A DNA stretch of 64,000 nt, taken from NCBI RefSeq assembly GCF_029813775.1, contig NZ_JARVKW010000028.1, positions 35,055 to 99,054 on the forward strand. The letters are read 5' to 3'. The notes beneath the pieces were generated by a model. It worked only from the letters and a program-made list of their open reading frames with translations. It was not told where the DNA came from and searched no databases. Positions 39,316 to 47,818 of the stretch are shown here, piece after piece. Source of the DNA: Streptomyces sp. DH24 (GTDB lineage: Bacteria > Actinomycetota > Actinomycetes > Streptomycetales > Streptomycetaceae). Position 1 is the first letter of the stretch; each line of letters opens with the position of its first letter. The translations under genes and the position numbers were made by a program.

Positions 39316-40741
39316 GGTCCGTGCCCGTGCCCGTGTTCGGGTTCCCGTCCGTGTCCTTCAGCGCCGCCGACAGGTCCAGCGCCGCGGCGATGCGGGCGGC
39401 GACGTCCTCGGCGTAGGCCGTGTCGGAGCGTTCGAAGGAGTTCCGGCCCGCGCCGCGCAGAAACGTCACGGCGCCGAGTGTGCGGCCCCTGCTGCGCAGC
39501 ACCGCGCACAGGGCGTGCACCGTGTCCGCCGGCCACTGCCGGGCCAGCGCCCACGCGCGCGCCCGCTCCGCCGGCACGGACCCGGCGCTCGCGCGCACCG
39601 ACCCGGAGCGCGCCACGCACTGCAGCGCCGGATGCCCCGGGGCGTACCGCGCGGGCAGCCCCGCGGCGCCGCCCAGCGCGCTCGGTCCGGGCGCGCCCGA
39701 GGGTGTCGCCATGACCCGTACCAGGCGCACCGCCTCGGAGGCGTCCTCGTCCGCCGGATCGCCCAGCACGCGGTCCACGACGGCGTGGTCGGCGAAACCG
39801 GCCAGCGCGAAGTCCAGGTGGACGGTCGCCGCCTCGACGGGGCTCTCGCACTCGGCGGCGGCCCGCGCGGCACGGTGCAGCTGGTTGGTGCGGAAGCGCA
39901 GCAGCGACGCCTCCTGCGTGCTCTGCTTGGCCTCGGTGACGTCCTGGAACAGCCAGCCGACGCCGAGCGGCACCGGCTCCTCCGCGAGCGGCGACGCCAG
40001 CCGCACGAAGCCGCAGCACCAGCAGCGCCGTTTGTCGCCCTCCGGCGTGCGCACGCTCACCCAGATGTCGGCCGGCGCGGGCGGCGCGCCCTCCGCCAGG
40101 ACGTGCGTGAGCGCGCTCTCCAGCTCCTCGACGCCCTGCGCGAGCAGCTCACCGAGGGGGCGGCCCAGTACGGACGTACGGCCGACGCCCAGGGCGCGGG
40201 CGGCGTGCGCGTTGACGACGGCGGGCCGCAGATCGGCGTCGACCAGCACGACACCCCACGACGCGTCCTCGAACAGGGCCTCGCTGAGGGCTATGGACCG
40301 CTCCAGGTCGATCTGCGTGTGCACCTCGCTGAAGGCGCAGTACAGCCCGGCCGGTTTGCCGTCCGGGCCGCGCACGGCCGCCGACTGGGTCCGCACGAGC
40401 ACCCGGCCGCCGTCCTTGGTCAGCAGGGCGAACTCGTGCACCTGCCGCCCCGGCGCGTTCATGGCGGACATCAGGCGGCCCTGGACCTCTTCGGCGTCGG
40501 CGCTGCGCACCGCCCACCCGGTGAGGCCCTCCCGGCCCACCGCCTCGGCGGCGGTCCAGCCGAGGATCCGCTCCGCCTCCCGGTTCCAGTGGGTGACGAC
40601 GCCGTCGGCGTCGAAGGCGCACAGGGCCGCGTCCATCCCGTCGAGGAGCGCGGCGAGCAGGTCCGCGCCGTCCCGCTCGGGCGGCTCGGACTCGCCGGGC
40701 CCCAGCTCGTCCGTGGTCCCACTACGCCGGGAAGCACTCAC
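39308..40741 (-). CDS. PAS-PAS-GAF sensory protein without output domain
   Basis: A 477-residue soluble protein. PAS 1 lies at about 25-130 (LLDGMDAALCAFDADGVVTHWNREAERILGWTAAEAVG), PAS 2 at about 135-265 (LFEDASWGVVLVDADLRPAVVNAHAARALGVGR...GWLFQDVTE) and a GAF-like domain at about 280-465 (TVHLDFALAGFADHAVVDRVL... GAVTFLRG). No kinase, phosphatase, cyclase or DNA-binding domain follows, and the C-terminus is a Thr/Gly/Asn tail. GTG 40741 has AGGGGGT 5 nt upstream; an upstream in-frame ATG-type start at 40798 is weaker. A partner protein must carry any output. Confidence 0.88.
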   Translation of the reverse strand: MSASRRSGTTDELGPGESEPPERDGADLLAALLDGMDAALCAFDADGVVTHWNREAERILGWTAAEAVGREGLTGWAVRSADAEEVQGRLMSAMNAPGRQVHEFALLTKDGGRVLVRTQSAAVRGPDGKPAGLYCAFSEVHTQIDLERSIALSEALFEDASWGVVLVDADLRPAVVNAHAARALGVGRTSVLGRPLGELLAQGVEELESALTHVLAEGAPPAPADIWVSVRTPEGDKRRCWCCGFVRLASPLAEEPVPLGVGWLFQDVTEAKQSTQEASLLRFRTNQLHRAARAAAECESPVEAATVHLDFALAGFADHAVVDRVLGDPADEDASEAVRLVRVMATPSGAPGPSALGGAAGLPARYAPGHPALQCVARSGSVRASAGSVPAERARAWALARQWPADTVHALCAVLRSRGRTLGAVTFLRGAGRNSFERSDTAYAEDVAARIAAALDLSAALKDTDGNPNTGTGTDPE

Positions 40742-40874
40742 CTGGACCCCCTGCAGGCTGCGTCCGTTCGTACGGCGCGTCGGTTCGCATACTTGCAATC
40801 ATTCAACTTGAACGTGACTCAACGCACATCGGGTTCCGGCAAGATTCCGGGGAATCGTTGTACGTCCGAAAGGC

Positions 40875-40903
40875 GACGCCCGTTGGGGGTCGTCGCGGGC
40901 GTC
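40875..40903 (-). terminator. hairpin at the end of the SIS gene
   Basis: GACGCCCG (40875-40882) and CGGGCGTC (40896-40903) form an 8-bp stem overlapping the SIS stop codon, with a G/T-rich loop. It probably terminates that transcript before the PAS gene promoter region, which also holds the palindrome TTCAA-C-TTGAA at 40802-40812. Confidence 0.5.
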
Positions 40904-41657
40904 AGCGCCGGTAGAAGATCCGGTCCCGGTACTGCTCCATCACGCGGCCGTTCCAGTCGTGGCCGCCGTCCACGTTGCCCGAGCGGAGCAGCGGCGGCTC
41001 GATGCCGCGGTCGGCGAGTACCCCGGCCGCCGTCGCCACGACGGCCTGCATGAGGGCCGAGGTGACGACCGTGGAGGCCGGGGCGAAGGGCGCCGGGACG
41101 GTGTCGAGGGTGAGTTCCGCGTCGCCGACCGCGATCTTGGAGTCGAGGACGACGTCGCAGTGGTCCTTCAGGTACGTCCCCGAGACGTGCCGGGACTTCG
41201 TCTCCGTGGCGTACGCGACGGAGGTCACGCCGATGACCTTCACGCCGAGCGCGCGGGCGTTCATCGCCATCTCCACGGGCAGGGCGTTGCGCCCCGACAG
41301 CGAGATGATCACCAGGGCGTCGCCCGCGCGGACCGGCGAGGTGTCCAGCACGGCGCTCGCGAGGCCGTCGACGCGTTCGAGGGCGGAGCCGAGGGTGGCC
41401 GGCATGACGTCCACGCCGACGACGCCGGGCACGGCCAGCAGGTTCATCAGGGCGAGGCCGCCGGCCCGGTAGACGACGTCCTGCGCGGGGAGGGAGGAGT
41501 GCCCGGCGCCGAACGCGAAGAGCCGCCCGCCGGACTCGACGGTGTCGGCGAGGAGCGTGCCGGCCGCCTCGACGGCCTCGCCCTCCTCGTCCCGCACTCG
41601 TTCGAGCAGGCCGATCGCGGCGTCGAGGAACTGGCGTGCCGGCTTGCGGTCGCTCAT
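40902..41657 (-). CDS. SIS (sugar isomerase) domain protein, UPF0309-like
   Basis: A 251-residue protein with one SIS fold. Typical phosphosugar-binding stretches are LFAFGAGHSSLPAQDVVYRAGG (about 45-66) and GDALVIISLSGRNALPVEMAMNARALGVKVIGVTS (about 112-146). The C-terminus DGGHDWNGRVMEQYRDRIFYRR matches the UPF0309 family. It likely binds or isomerises an amino- or N-acetyl-sugar phosphate; no substrate is known. The start at MSDRKPARQF lies 12 codons inside a longer frame. It is divergent from the iron regulator gene (261-bp gap). Confidence 0.88.
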   Translation of the reverse strand: MSDRKPARQFLDAAIGLLERVRDEEGEAVEAAGTLLADTVESGGRLFAFGAGHSSLPAQDVVYRAGGLALMNLLAVPGVVGVDVMPATLGSALERVDGLASAVLDTSPVRAGDALVIISLSGRNALPVEMAMNARALGVKVIGVTSVAYATETKSRHVSGTYLKDHCDVVLDSKIAVGDAELTLDTVPAPFAPASTVVTSALMQAVVATAAGVLADRGIEPPLLRSGNVDGGHDWNGRVMEQYRDRIFYRR

Positions 41658-41918
41658 GCGGGGCCCCTTCGGTGCGGCTGCGTCGCGGATCACGGTGCGG
41701 TCTGGACCAGTACGGTGTCAATACGACCGCGCGGGCACCGGCGCGGGCGGGCGGCCCGCGCCGTCCGGGCGCCGTGGGCCACGCCGGTCGCCGCCCGGCG
41801 GGCCCCGCCTTTCGCCGCCGAGGCACGGTTGTCGGCGGTATGCGTCAGAATTGAGTCCAGGGCCAGCGCACACGCCGGAGCCGCCGAGCCTCCGGCAGAT
41901 CTCAATCGAGGGGCACGT

Positions 41919-42611
41919 ATGTCCGGACTGATCGACACCACGGAGATGTATCTCCGCACCATCCTCGAGCTGGAGGAGGAAGGTGTGGTCCCCATGCGCG
42001 CCCGGATCGCCGAGCGGCTCGACCAGAGCGGCCCGACGGTGAGCCAGACGGTGGCGCGGATGGAGCGGGACGGCCTGGTGTCCGTCGCCAGCGACCGGCA
42101 CCTGGAGCTCACGGACGAGGGCCGGCGGCTGGCCACGCGCGTGATGCGCAAGCACCGCCTCGCGGAGTGCCTGCTCGTCGACGTGATCGGTCTGGAGTGG
42201 GAGCAGGTCCACGCCGAGGCGTGCCGCTGGGAGCACGTGATGAGCGAGGCGGTCGAGCGGCGTGTGCTGGAGCTGCTGCGGCACCCGACCGAGTCGCCGT
42301 ACGGCAATCCCATCCCGGGCCTGGAGGAGCTGGGCGAGAAGGACGGCGCCGACCCGTTCCTGGACGAGGGCATGGTGTCGCTCGCCGACCTCGACCCGGG
42401 CGTGGAGGGCAAGACGGTCGTCGTGCGCCGGATCGGCGAGCCGATCCAGACGGACGCGCAGCTGATGTACACGCTGCGCAGGGCGGGCGTGCAGCCCGGC
42501 TCGGTGGTCAGCGTGACGGAGTCGGCGGGCGGGGTGCTCGTGGGCAGCGGCGGCGAGGCGGCCGAGCTGGAGGCGGACGTCGCGTCGCACGTGTTCGTCG
42601 CCAAGCGCTGA
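41919..42611 (+). CDS. DtxR/IdeR family iron-dependent regulator (DmdR1-like)
   Basis: A 230-residue repressor. The DNA-binding domain is at about 3-60 (DTTEMYLRTILELEEEGVVPMRARIAERLDQSGPTVSQTVARMERDGLV). The dimerisation domain has the metal ligands in VMRKHRLAECLLVDVIGLEWEQVHAEACRWEHVMSE (His, Glu, Cys, His). The SH3-like third domain follows (about 150-230). It represses siderophore and iron-uptake genes when loaded with Fe2+. The SIS gene next door is the neighbour I recall for dmdR1 of S. coelicolor, which supports that orthology. GAGGGG lies 7 nt before ATG. Confidence 0.95.
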   Translation: MSGLIDTTEMYLRTILELEEEGVVPMRARIAERLDQSGPTVSQTVARMERDGLVSVASDRHLELTDEGRRLATRVMRKHRLAECLLVDVIGLEWEQVHAEACRWEHVMSEAVERRVLELLRHPTESPYGNPIPGLEELGEKDGADPFLDEGMVSLADLDPGVEGKTVVVRRIGEPIQTDAQLMYTLRRAGVQPGSVVSVTESAGGVLVGSGGEAAELEADVASHVFVAKR

Positions 42612-42853
42612 GCGCCGTTCCGGGTCCGGCGGTGGGGGCCGCCGGGCGGCGGTGACGGTGTGTCAGTCGCGCGCCGTTGCGATCTCGCCGAATCGAAGAT
42701 CCAGTACGTCGAACCGCAGCGCTCCGGCGCCGCGCGTGCGACGCTGTCGCGTGGGCGTGGGACCTGACGGTTCGTCCGTCACGGTGCCGCCGTCCGGCCG
42801 GGAGGGGGCGGGGATGATGTGCCGGAACCGGAGACACGCGGACTCCGCACAAT

Positions 42854-42889
42854 GCACAGCAGGCACAGCAGGCACAGCAGGCACAGAAG
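42854..42889. repeat. 9-bp tandem repeat GCACAGCAG x4
   Basis: Three perfect copies (42854-42880) and a fourth with one change (GCACAGAAG) precede the terminator hairpin of the iron regulator gene. They are in the likely 3' untranslated region. Confidence 0.75.
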
Positions 42890-42897
42890 ACGCGGAG

Positions 42898-42925
42898 GGC
42901 CCCGGCGCCGTGCGGCGCCGGGGCC
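42898..42925 (+). terminator. terminator after iron regulator gene
   Basis: GGCCCCGGCGCC and GGCGCCGGGGCC pair perfectly over 12-13 bp around a 2-4-nt loop (42898-42925), followed by TGTCCTCCCC. The arms are 290 bp beyond the stop. Confidence 0.7.
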
Positions 42926-43240
42926 TGTCCTCCCCTGTGCTGACCCGGAGCCCCGAGCTCCCAGGGTCATCCCCTTCGGACCTCTTTCCCCGAGTGGTCC
43001 GCCTCCCGCTGAAGGTCTCCCCGTGGCGGAGGCGATCATTCCTTGACGGGGGTCACTCGAACGAGGGGTGTTGCCCGCCGAGGCGGCATTTTCGAATGAC
43101 CGTTCGATAACCTGGGGGTGGCAGGCCCAGCGGGACGCGCGCCGCGCAGCCGCCGGACGGCAGAAGGGCACGGCAGGCAGGACACGGTTCACCGGACCGT
43201 CCGGCTCGACGGAGCGAGCGGTCCACGCGGAGCTTGGGGG

Positions 43241-44191
43241 GTGCCAGAACCAATGATGCGGCGCATCGACGTGACGGGGGCGGGCGGCGTCCGCCTGGCG
43301 GCCTGGGAGTTCGGCGACCCTCCCAAGACCGACCCGGCGACGGACACGGACGACGGAACACCGGGCGCGGGGCAGCACACACCGGACACGGCACGGGCCG
43401 GCGGTCCGCCCGGCGGGCAGAGCGCGCCCGGCGTGCTGTTGCTGCACGGGCTGATGGGACGCGCCTCGCACTGGGCGTCCACGGCCCGCTGGCTCTCGGA
43501 GCGGCACCGCGCGGTCGCCCTCGACCAGCGCGGCCACGGCCAGAGCGACAAGCCCCCGGACGCCGCCTTCACCAGGGAGGCGTACGTCGAGGACGCCGAG
43601 GCCGCCCTCGAACAGCTCGGCCTCGGCCCGGCCGTCCTCATCGGGCACGCGATGGGCGCGCTGACCGCCTGGCAGCTCGCCGCGAAACGCCCCGACCTGG
43701 TGCGCGGCGTGGTCATCTGCGACATGCGGGCCTCCGCGCTCGGCGCCGCCTCGCAGCGGGAGTGGGCCGACTGGTTCAGGGCGTGGCCGGTGCCCTTCGC
43801 CACCCTCGCGGACGTCCGCAAGTGGTTCGGCGGGGACGATCCCTGGGTGGAGCGGCCCCATCCGTCCCGCGGCGAGTTCTACGCCGAGGTGATGTCCGAG
43901 TCCACGGACGGCTGGCGGCCCGTCTTCGAGCCGGACCAGATGCTCAGGTCGCGCGAGACGTGGGTCTACGACGCGCACTGGGAGGAGCTGGCGCAGGTCC
44001 GCTGCCCCGCCCTGGTGGTGCGCGGCCTCGACGGCGAGCTGGGCCGCGCCGAGGCGCAGGAGATGGTGCGGGTGCTGCCCCGGGGCCAGTACGCGGAGGT
44101 CGCCGAGGCCGGCCACCTCGTGCACTACGACCAGCCGGAGGCGTGGCGCGCGGCGATCGAACCGTTCCTGGAGGCGTGCGCGGTGCGGTGA
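43241..44191 (+). CDS. alpha/beta hydrolase with alanine in place of nucleophile serine
   Basis: A 316-residue alpha/beta-fold protein. The oxyanion loop LLLHGLMGRASHW (about 65-77), the acid in VRGLDGELGRAEAQ and the base in VAEAGHLVHYDQPEAW are normal. The nucleophile elbow, usually GHSMGG, reads GHAMGA, with a GCG codon for Ala (about 146). An insert of Gly/Pro/Thr-rich residues lies at about 25-60. Either the protein is catalytically dead, or it uses another chemistry. GTG 43241 has GGAG 8 nt upstream; ATG 43253 and 43256 are alternatives. Confidence 0.88.
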   Translation: MPEPMMRRIDVTGAGGVRLAAWEFGDPPKTDPATDTDDGTPGAGQHTPDTARAGGPPGGQSAPGVLLLHGLMGRASHWASTARWLSERHRAVALDQRGHGQSDKPPDAAFTREAYVEDAEAALEQLGLGPAVLIGHAMGALTAWQLAAKRPDLVRGVVICDMRASALGAASQREWADWFRAWPVPFATLADVRKWFGGDDPWVERPHPSRGEFYAEVMSESTDGWRPVFEPDQMLRSRETWVYDAHWEELAQVRCPALVVRGLDGELGRAEAQEMVRVLPRGQYAEVAEAGHLVHYDQPEAWRAAIEPFLEACAVR

Positions 44192-44207
44192 CGCCGGGCA
44201 CGCGCCC

Positions 44208-45794
44208 TCACCCCTTGCTGACCGCCGTGAGGATCTCCGGCAGCCGCGCCGCCGTGCGGGGTGCCGCGAGCCGCAGGCCGAGCAGCGTGAGGGCCGCGCC
44301 GTAGGCCGTGCCCACCGGCAGCAGCAGCCAGGCCCAGCGGTCGCCGCCCTCGCTCACGTGCAGCCAGATCGTCAGCGCGATGACCGGGGCGCACAGCAGG
44401 GCCGCCGCGATCATCCCGCCGAAGATGGAGATCCAGGCCAGTCCGGTCTGGCCCGGGGCGACGTTCTTGTGGCCCTCCTGCGGGATGGAGTACGGGAAAC
44501 GCGCGGACGTCCAGGCGCCGGTCGCGAGCATCGCGCCGAGCAGCGCGAAGGACAGGCCGAGCGCCTCCGGCAGCCGGTCCCAGTCGCCGAGCATCGCCGT
44601 CGTGACGACGGTGACGACGGTGGCGTACGGGAGGGTGATCACCAGCAGGGCCAAGGCGCGGGCGCGCAGTTCGACGTAGGCGTCCCGGGCGGACGAGACG
44701 GTCATGGCGACCATCCAGAACGCGGAGGTGTCCTGGCCGAACTGGTTGTACATCTGGATGCCCAGCATGCCGGCGGCGAAGCACGCGAAGTACACCGAGC
44801 CGGTGCCCTGCCAGGCGTTGAACACGGGGACGATCACGCCGATGGCCAGCGACGTCACCCAGGCCGCCTTGGTCTTCGGGTCGCGCCACACGTAGCGCAG
44901 GCTGCGTTCCATGACGGTGCCGGTGCGGCCGGGCGGCAGCAGCCGGGCGAGCCCGCTCGACGTGCGTTCACGGGCGGCCGAGTCCGCCGCGCCGAGCGTG
45001 GAGCCGTCGGGCGCGGTCATCAGCCGGGTCAGATGCCGCGTCCACACGACGACGAGGACCACCAGGGCCAGGACGCTCAGGGCGAGTTGGGCGGCGGCGA
45101 CAGCGTAGGAGCCGTCGCCGACCGAGTGGACGGCGGCGATCGCCGACGCGGGCGGCACCCACCGCAGCACGTCGGCCGCGGGGTCGAGCTGCGCGAGGCC
45201 GGACGAACCGAGGCGCTGCGCCCCGAAGTTGACCAGTTGCGCGCCGACCGCGATGACGAGGCCGCTGAGCACCGCGAGATCGCGGCCCTTGCGGCTGGTC
45301 AGCAGCCGTACGTTGGCGGCGGCCACGGCCCGCGCGAGCGCCACGCACACCAGCAGTGCGAGCGGGACGGCGACCACGCCGACGGCGAAGGCCGCCCCGC
45401 CGTGCGCGACGGCGACGACGGAACCGACCAGCAGGCAGAGCGTGAACACCGGCCCGATGCCGACCAGCGACGCCGCCAGCAGCGCCCGGACCAGCGGGCG
45501 GGGCCGCAGCGGCAGCATGACCAGCCGGGTCGGGTCGAGGGTCTCGTCGCCGCCCGGGAAGAACAGCGGCATCACCGCCCAGCCCAGCCCCAGCACGGCC
45601 GCCGCCAGCACGACCAGCGACTCCACGTGCGCGTGCCCGCGCAGCGCGACCAGTCCGATCAGCTGGAGCGCGGCGAACAGCAGGGCGAACGCGGCGGACG
45701 CGACGTAGGCGGCGCGCCGCCCGCCGGACTGCCGCAGCCCGCCCCGTAGCAGCGACAGCTTCAGCCGGACGACGGTGGAGGTGACGGTGCTCAT
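44208..45794 (-). CDS. ABC transporter permease (large, multi-pass)
   Basis: A 528-residue membrane protein with about 12 helices in two halves. The N-terminal part has VRLKLSLLRGGLRQSGGRRAAYV, FFPGGDETLDPTRLVMLPLRPR, and the second half FACFAAGMLGIQMYNQFGQDTSAFWMVAMTVSSARDAYVELRARALAL. This matches the actinobacterial exporter permeases that pair with a single ATPase. Its ATG overlaps the ATPase stop (ATGA). Substrate is unknown. It is convergent with the alpha/beta hydrolase gene. Confidence 0.9.
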   Translation of the reverse strand: MSTVTSTVVRLKLSLLRGGLRQSGGRRAAYVASAAFALLFAALQLIGLVALRGHAHVESLVVLAAAVLGLGWAVMPLFFPGGDETLDPTRLVMLPLRPRPLVRALLAASLVGIGPVFTLCLLVGSVVAVAHGGAAFAVGVVAVPLALLVCVALARAVAAANVRLLTSRKGRDLAVLSGLVIAVGAQLVNFGAQRLGSSGLAQLDPAADVLRWVPPASAIAAVHSVGDGSYAVAAAQLALSVLALVVLVVVWTRHLTRLMTAPDGSTLGAADSAARERTSSGLARLLPPGRTGTVMERSLRYVWRDPKTKAAWVTSLAIGVIVPVFNAWQGTGSVYFACFAAGMLGIQMYNQFGQDTSAFWMVAMTVSSARDAYVELRARALALLVITLPYATVVTVVTTAMLGDWDRLPEALGLSFALLGAMLATGAWTSARFPYSIPQEGHKNVAPGQTGLAWISIFGGMIAAALLCAPVIALTIWLHVSEGGDRWAWLLLPVGTAYGAALTLLGLRLAAPRTAARLPEILTAVSKG

Positions 45795-46582
45795 CGTGCC
45801 CCGCCGCCCAGCCAGTCCAGGTCGGACCCGGCGTCGCGGCTGTGCGCGCCGACGAGTTCCAGGAACGCCCGCTGCAGCGAGGGCGCGTCGCCGCGCACCT
45901 CGGCGAGGGGGCCGTGGGCGCGGATGCGGCCGGCCGCCATGACGGCGACCCAGTCGCACAGCGACTCCACGAGTTCCATCACGTGGGAGGAGAAGACCAC
46001 GGTGGCGCCGGAGGCGGTGTAGCGCTCCAGGACACCGCGGATGGTCTGCGCGGAGACCGGGTCGACGCCCTCGAACGGCTCGTCCAGGAAGAGGACTTCG
46101 GGGTTGTGCAGCAGGGCGGCGGCCAGGCCGATCTTCTTGCGCATGCCGGTCGAGTAGTCGACGACGAGCTTGTGCTGGGCGCCGGCCAGGTCGAGGACGT
46201 CGAGGAGCTGGGTGGCGCGCTTGTCGACCTCGGCGCCGGGCAGCCCCCGCAAACGGCCGGAGTAGGCGAGCAGTTCACGTCCCGACAGCCGCTCGAACAG
46301 CCGCAGCCCTTCCGGCAGCACCCCGATCCGGGCCTTCACCTCGACGGGATCACGCCACACGTCGTGCCCGACGACCTCGACCTCGCCCTGATCGGGGCGC
46401 AGCAGACCGGTCACCATGGACAGGGTGGTGGTCTTCCCGGCGCCGTTCGGCCCGACGAGCCCGATGAACTTGCCCGCGGGCAGCTCCAGATCGATCCCGG
46501 CCACGGCGACCTGCTGGCCGAACCGCTTCCAGAGCCCTCGCACCCGCACGGCCGGTGTACCCACTGCAGTCCCCTCGGTCAT
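45791..46582 (-). CDS. ABC transporter ATP-binding protein
   Basis: A 263-residue ATPase: Walker A GLVGPNGAGKTTTLSM (about 41-56), Q-loop GVLPEGLRLFERLSG, signature VDYSTGMRKKIGL, Walker B VLFLDEPFEGVDPVSA and the H-loop VVFSSHVMELVE. The signature is STGM rather than SGGM, common in this subfamily. It is translationally coupled to the permease gene. MTEGTAVG at 46582 was used as start; the ATG three codons upstream is equally possible. Confidence 0.93.
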   Translation of the reverse strand: MTEGTAVGTPAVRVRGLWKRFGQQVAVAGIDLELPAGKFIGLVGPNGAGKTTTLSMVTGLLRPDQGEVEVVGHDVWRDPVEVKARIGVLPEGLRLFERLSGRELLAYSGRLRGLPGAEVDKRATQLLDVLDLAGAQHKLVVDYSTGMRKKIGLAAALLHNPEVLFLDEPFEGVDPVSAQTIRGVLERYTASGATVVFSSHVMELVESLCDWVAVMAAGRIRAHGPLAEVRGDAPSLQRAFLELVGAHSRDAGSDLDWLGGGAR

Positions 46583-46677
46583 AGCGAGCACCCTACGGGG
46601 CGGCGACGCCCGGCAGGCGGGAGGGGAACCGCTCGACCAGTCTCGGCCGAACCGCGGCCGAACCGCAGCCGCCCGCC

Positions 46678-46731
46678 GGCGTCGGTCGGCGGGCGGCGTC
46701 GGCCGGCGTCGGTCGGCGGGCGGCGTCGGCC
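46678..46731. repeat. perfect 27-bp tandem duplication
   Basis: A 27-bp unit beginning GGCGTCGGTCGGCGGGCGGC is repeated exactly at 46678-46704 and 46705-46731, followed by decayed GCGCTCGGCC units to about 46752. It lies in the gap upstream of the ABC ATPase and downstream of the Prim-Pol gene. No coding role is apparent. Confidence 0.8.
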
Positions 46732-46789
46732 GGCGCTCGGCCGCGCTCGGCCGGCGGCATCAACGACGGGCGAAGAGGCGCGGGCTGGG

Positions 46790-47479
46790 CTACCGGTCCC
46801 GCCCGCACGCATAGGCGAGCGGCGAGATCAGTTCCTCCGCGTCCGGCAGCCACCGGTTCGCGGCCGTCGGCCGGCAGGCCCACTGCACGGCGCCGCGGGA
46901 CCCGAACCGGGTGGGCGGCACCGCCAGGTACGCGCCCTCGCCGAGCGTGACGAGGTCGAGGGACGCCGGGGACCAGCCCAGCTTGCGCACCAGCCCCGGC
47001 ACCTTCGCCGCCGCCCCCGGCAGCACGAAGAACTCCATCCGCCGGTCCGGCGTCAGCGTCACCGGCCCCAGCGTCACCGCCATCCGCTCCATGCGCGCCA
47101 GCGCCAGGAAACCGGCCGTCTCCGGCACGGAGATCGCGTCGAACGTGCGCCCCGTCGGCAGCAGGATCGACGCCGTCGGCCGCTGCTGCCACATGCGTCG
47201 CGCGACGGTCGCGCTGCCCGTCGCCTGGGTCGCCCAGTCCTCGCGCGCCGGATGCGCGCCCGGCGCGGCACACGCGGCGTCGCCGCACGAGCAGCGGTGC
47301 ACTCCGTCGACGGCTTCCAGCCAGGTGCCGGGGAACACGTCCCAGTGACGTTCCTCGGCATAGCGCACGGCGGTATCCAGCAGCGACTCCCCGCGCTGCG
47401 TCGGAATCTGCCCAGCGGTCCGCCCAGCGGTCCGCCCGGCGGTCTGAACGGCTTCGGTGCCCGGGATCGTCTTTTCCAC
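46790..47479 (-). CDS. bifunctional DNA primase/polymerase (Prim-Pol) N-terminal-like protein
   Basis: A 229-residue protein. It begins with a TAGRTAGRTAGQ tandem, then SLLDTAVRYAEERHWDVFPGTWLEAVDGVHRCSCGDAACAAPGAHPAREDW, the opening of actinobacterial Prim-Pol (AEP) domains with Cys/His residues for zinc. No helicase domain follows, unlike replicative Prim-Pol of plasmids. The acidic catalytic triad is not obvious, so it may be inactive or regulatory. GTG 47479 was chosen; GTG 47503 is possible. The gene is divergent from the TPR regulator. Confidence 0.72.
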   Translation of the reverse strand: MEKTIPGTEAVQTAGRTAGRTAGQIPTQRGESLLDTAVRYAEERHWDVFPGTWLEAVDGVHRCSCGDAACAAPGAHPAREDWATQATGSATVARRMWQQRPTASILLPTGRTFDAISVPETAGFLALARMERMAVTLGPVTLTPDRRMEFFVLPGAAAKVPGLVRKLGWSPASLDLVTLGEGAYLAVPPTRFGSRGAVQWACRPTAANRWLPDAEELISPLAYACGRDR

Positions 47480-47818
47480 GCCCCACTCAACTCCCGCACC
47501 CACCTGGAGTTACGGCCGTGCCGCGGGCGGCTCGCGCGCGAGGCAGGAGCATCGATTCCGCATCCGGGGCGCACGGGTGCACGGGCGGGGGCGCGTGGGA
47601 GGTTCCGGTGCGAGGGCTGGGTAGCCACGTGGGGGACCGGTCGCCGCCTTCGCGCGGCAGCCGTATCCGGCAAATCCTCGTAAGCCTCGCATCTTCGCCA
47701 ACTGGGCGGGGCATTGATCTTCACGGCCGGAACTTTTCGCCGGGACGTGAGGGGGTCCGGTCGCGGAAGACACGTCAACTCGGTGCGTGGGCAGGCACCG
47801 CAGCCTCAGGGGGTACGC
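47480..47818. other. 339-bp divergent intergenic region
   Basis: The gap between the Prim-Pol gene and the TPR regulator. The left half has GTGCACGGGCGGG-like GC-rich repeats; the right half contains AT-richer stretches (AATCCTCGTAAGC, TTGATCTTCACG, GAACTTTTCGCC) that probably hold the regulator's promoter. No conserved ORF was found. Confidence 0.5.

Larger units (their letters stand above)
42612..43240. other. 629-bp gap with repeats and terminator, no gene seen
   Basis: Between the iron regulator and the hydrolase I find a four-unit 9-bp repeat and a strong hairpin (listed separately), then GC-rich sequence without coding signals. Near 43084-43115 the AT-richer segment (TTTTCGAATGACCGTTCGATAACC) is the likeliest promoter region of the hydrolase. 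Open frames crossing here lack ribosome sites and family resemblance. Confidence 0.6.

Noticed and set aside
42652..43110. 152-codon frame in the gap after the iron regulator
   Set aside because: It contains the 9-bp repeats and the terminator hairpin and has no recognisable features.
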